This document shows, one piece after another, positions 63,990-64,000 of a stretch of DNA of 64,000 nt. The notes under the pieces are model-generated. The model did not search any database, was not told the DNA's origin, and was given only the letters and a program-made list of their open reading frames with translations. Where the stretch lies: assembly GCA_025462645.1 (NCBI GenBank), contig JAOAPB010000045.1:62001-126000 (forward strand), read 5' to 3'. How positions within the stretch are numbered: position 1 is the stretch's first letter; every line of letters starts with the position of its first letter. This DNA comes from Edaphobacter sp. GTDB taxonomy: Bacteria > Acidobacteriota > Terriglobia > Terriglobales > Acidobacteriaceae. The position numbers and the translations under genes were made by a program.

Positions 63990-64000
63990 CCTAGAATCAA

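Overview
The window is high-GC, densely coded chromosomal DNA. It most resembles a soil Acidobacteriota of the Terriglobales type (Granulicella/Terriglobus/Edaphobacter-like); this is inferred from gene content and style, not from a marker gene. The supports are a hopanoid cluster hpnC-hpnD-hpnE with hpnJ, futalosine menaquinone synthesis (mqnD), an Mla-type ABC system and outer-membrane efflux proteins (a diderm envelope), many GTG starts in overlapping GTGA junctions, and a dispersed GTCATTCTGAGCGCAGCGA-type repeat.

Layout of the core part (1-55,320). The 3' part of hemW and a threonine aldolase are followed by a minus-strand response regulator/CHASE3 kinase pair. A complete phosphate regulon comes next: phoB-phoR, then pstS-pstC-pstA-pstB-phoU, with a Pho-box-like site before pstS and a hairpin between pstS and pstC. 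An addA/addB repair pair, a CusF-SCO1 copper lipoprotein, an ABC exporter, oligopeptidase B, DUF4142, TPM and LemA envelope proteins and a STAS/RsbW switch follow. Next are a soluble MgtE-N/CBS protein close to an atypical NRAMP transporter, Nudix and HAD hydrolases, an aminotransferase, a UdgX-like uracil-DNA glycosylase, tRNA-Lys, mqnD, bioY, an FtsB-like protein and mlaEF. The hopanoid block (dehydrogenase-hpnC-hpnD-hpnE, converging on hpnJ plus two half-size EamA transporters) is followed by an adaptor/TPR/TolC efflux operon, recJ, a 2Fe-2S ferredoxin, tandem DUF507 genes and two tRNA-Glu genes.

From about 55,320 to the right edge the DNA changes character. A P4-type integrase beside tRNA-Glu(TTC) opens an integrated phage-like element. 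It carries a 972-residue tail-fibre-like SGNH esterase, a scrambled terminase/resolvase remnant, a zinc-ribbon membrane protein, small unknown ORFs, a serine resolvase, a DnaJ-type zinc-finger protein and a terminase small subunit. It also carries many short repeats, including a long near-perfect inverted repeat at the right edge. The element runs off the window, so its right attachment site and most structural genes are not seen.

The observations most worth following are: (i) an NRAMP homologue without the metal-selective motif residues next to a channel-less MgtE sensor; (ii) a UdgX-like protein with Asn where the covalent His should be; (iii) an MlaF-like ATPase with Ser for the catalytic Glu; (iv) the hpnJ-EamA-EamA operon; and (v) the repeat architecture of the phage-like element.
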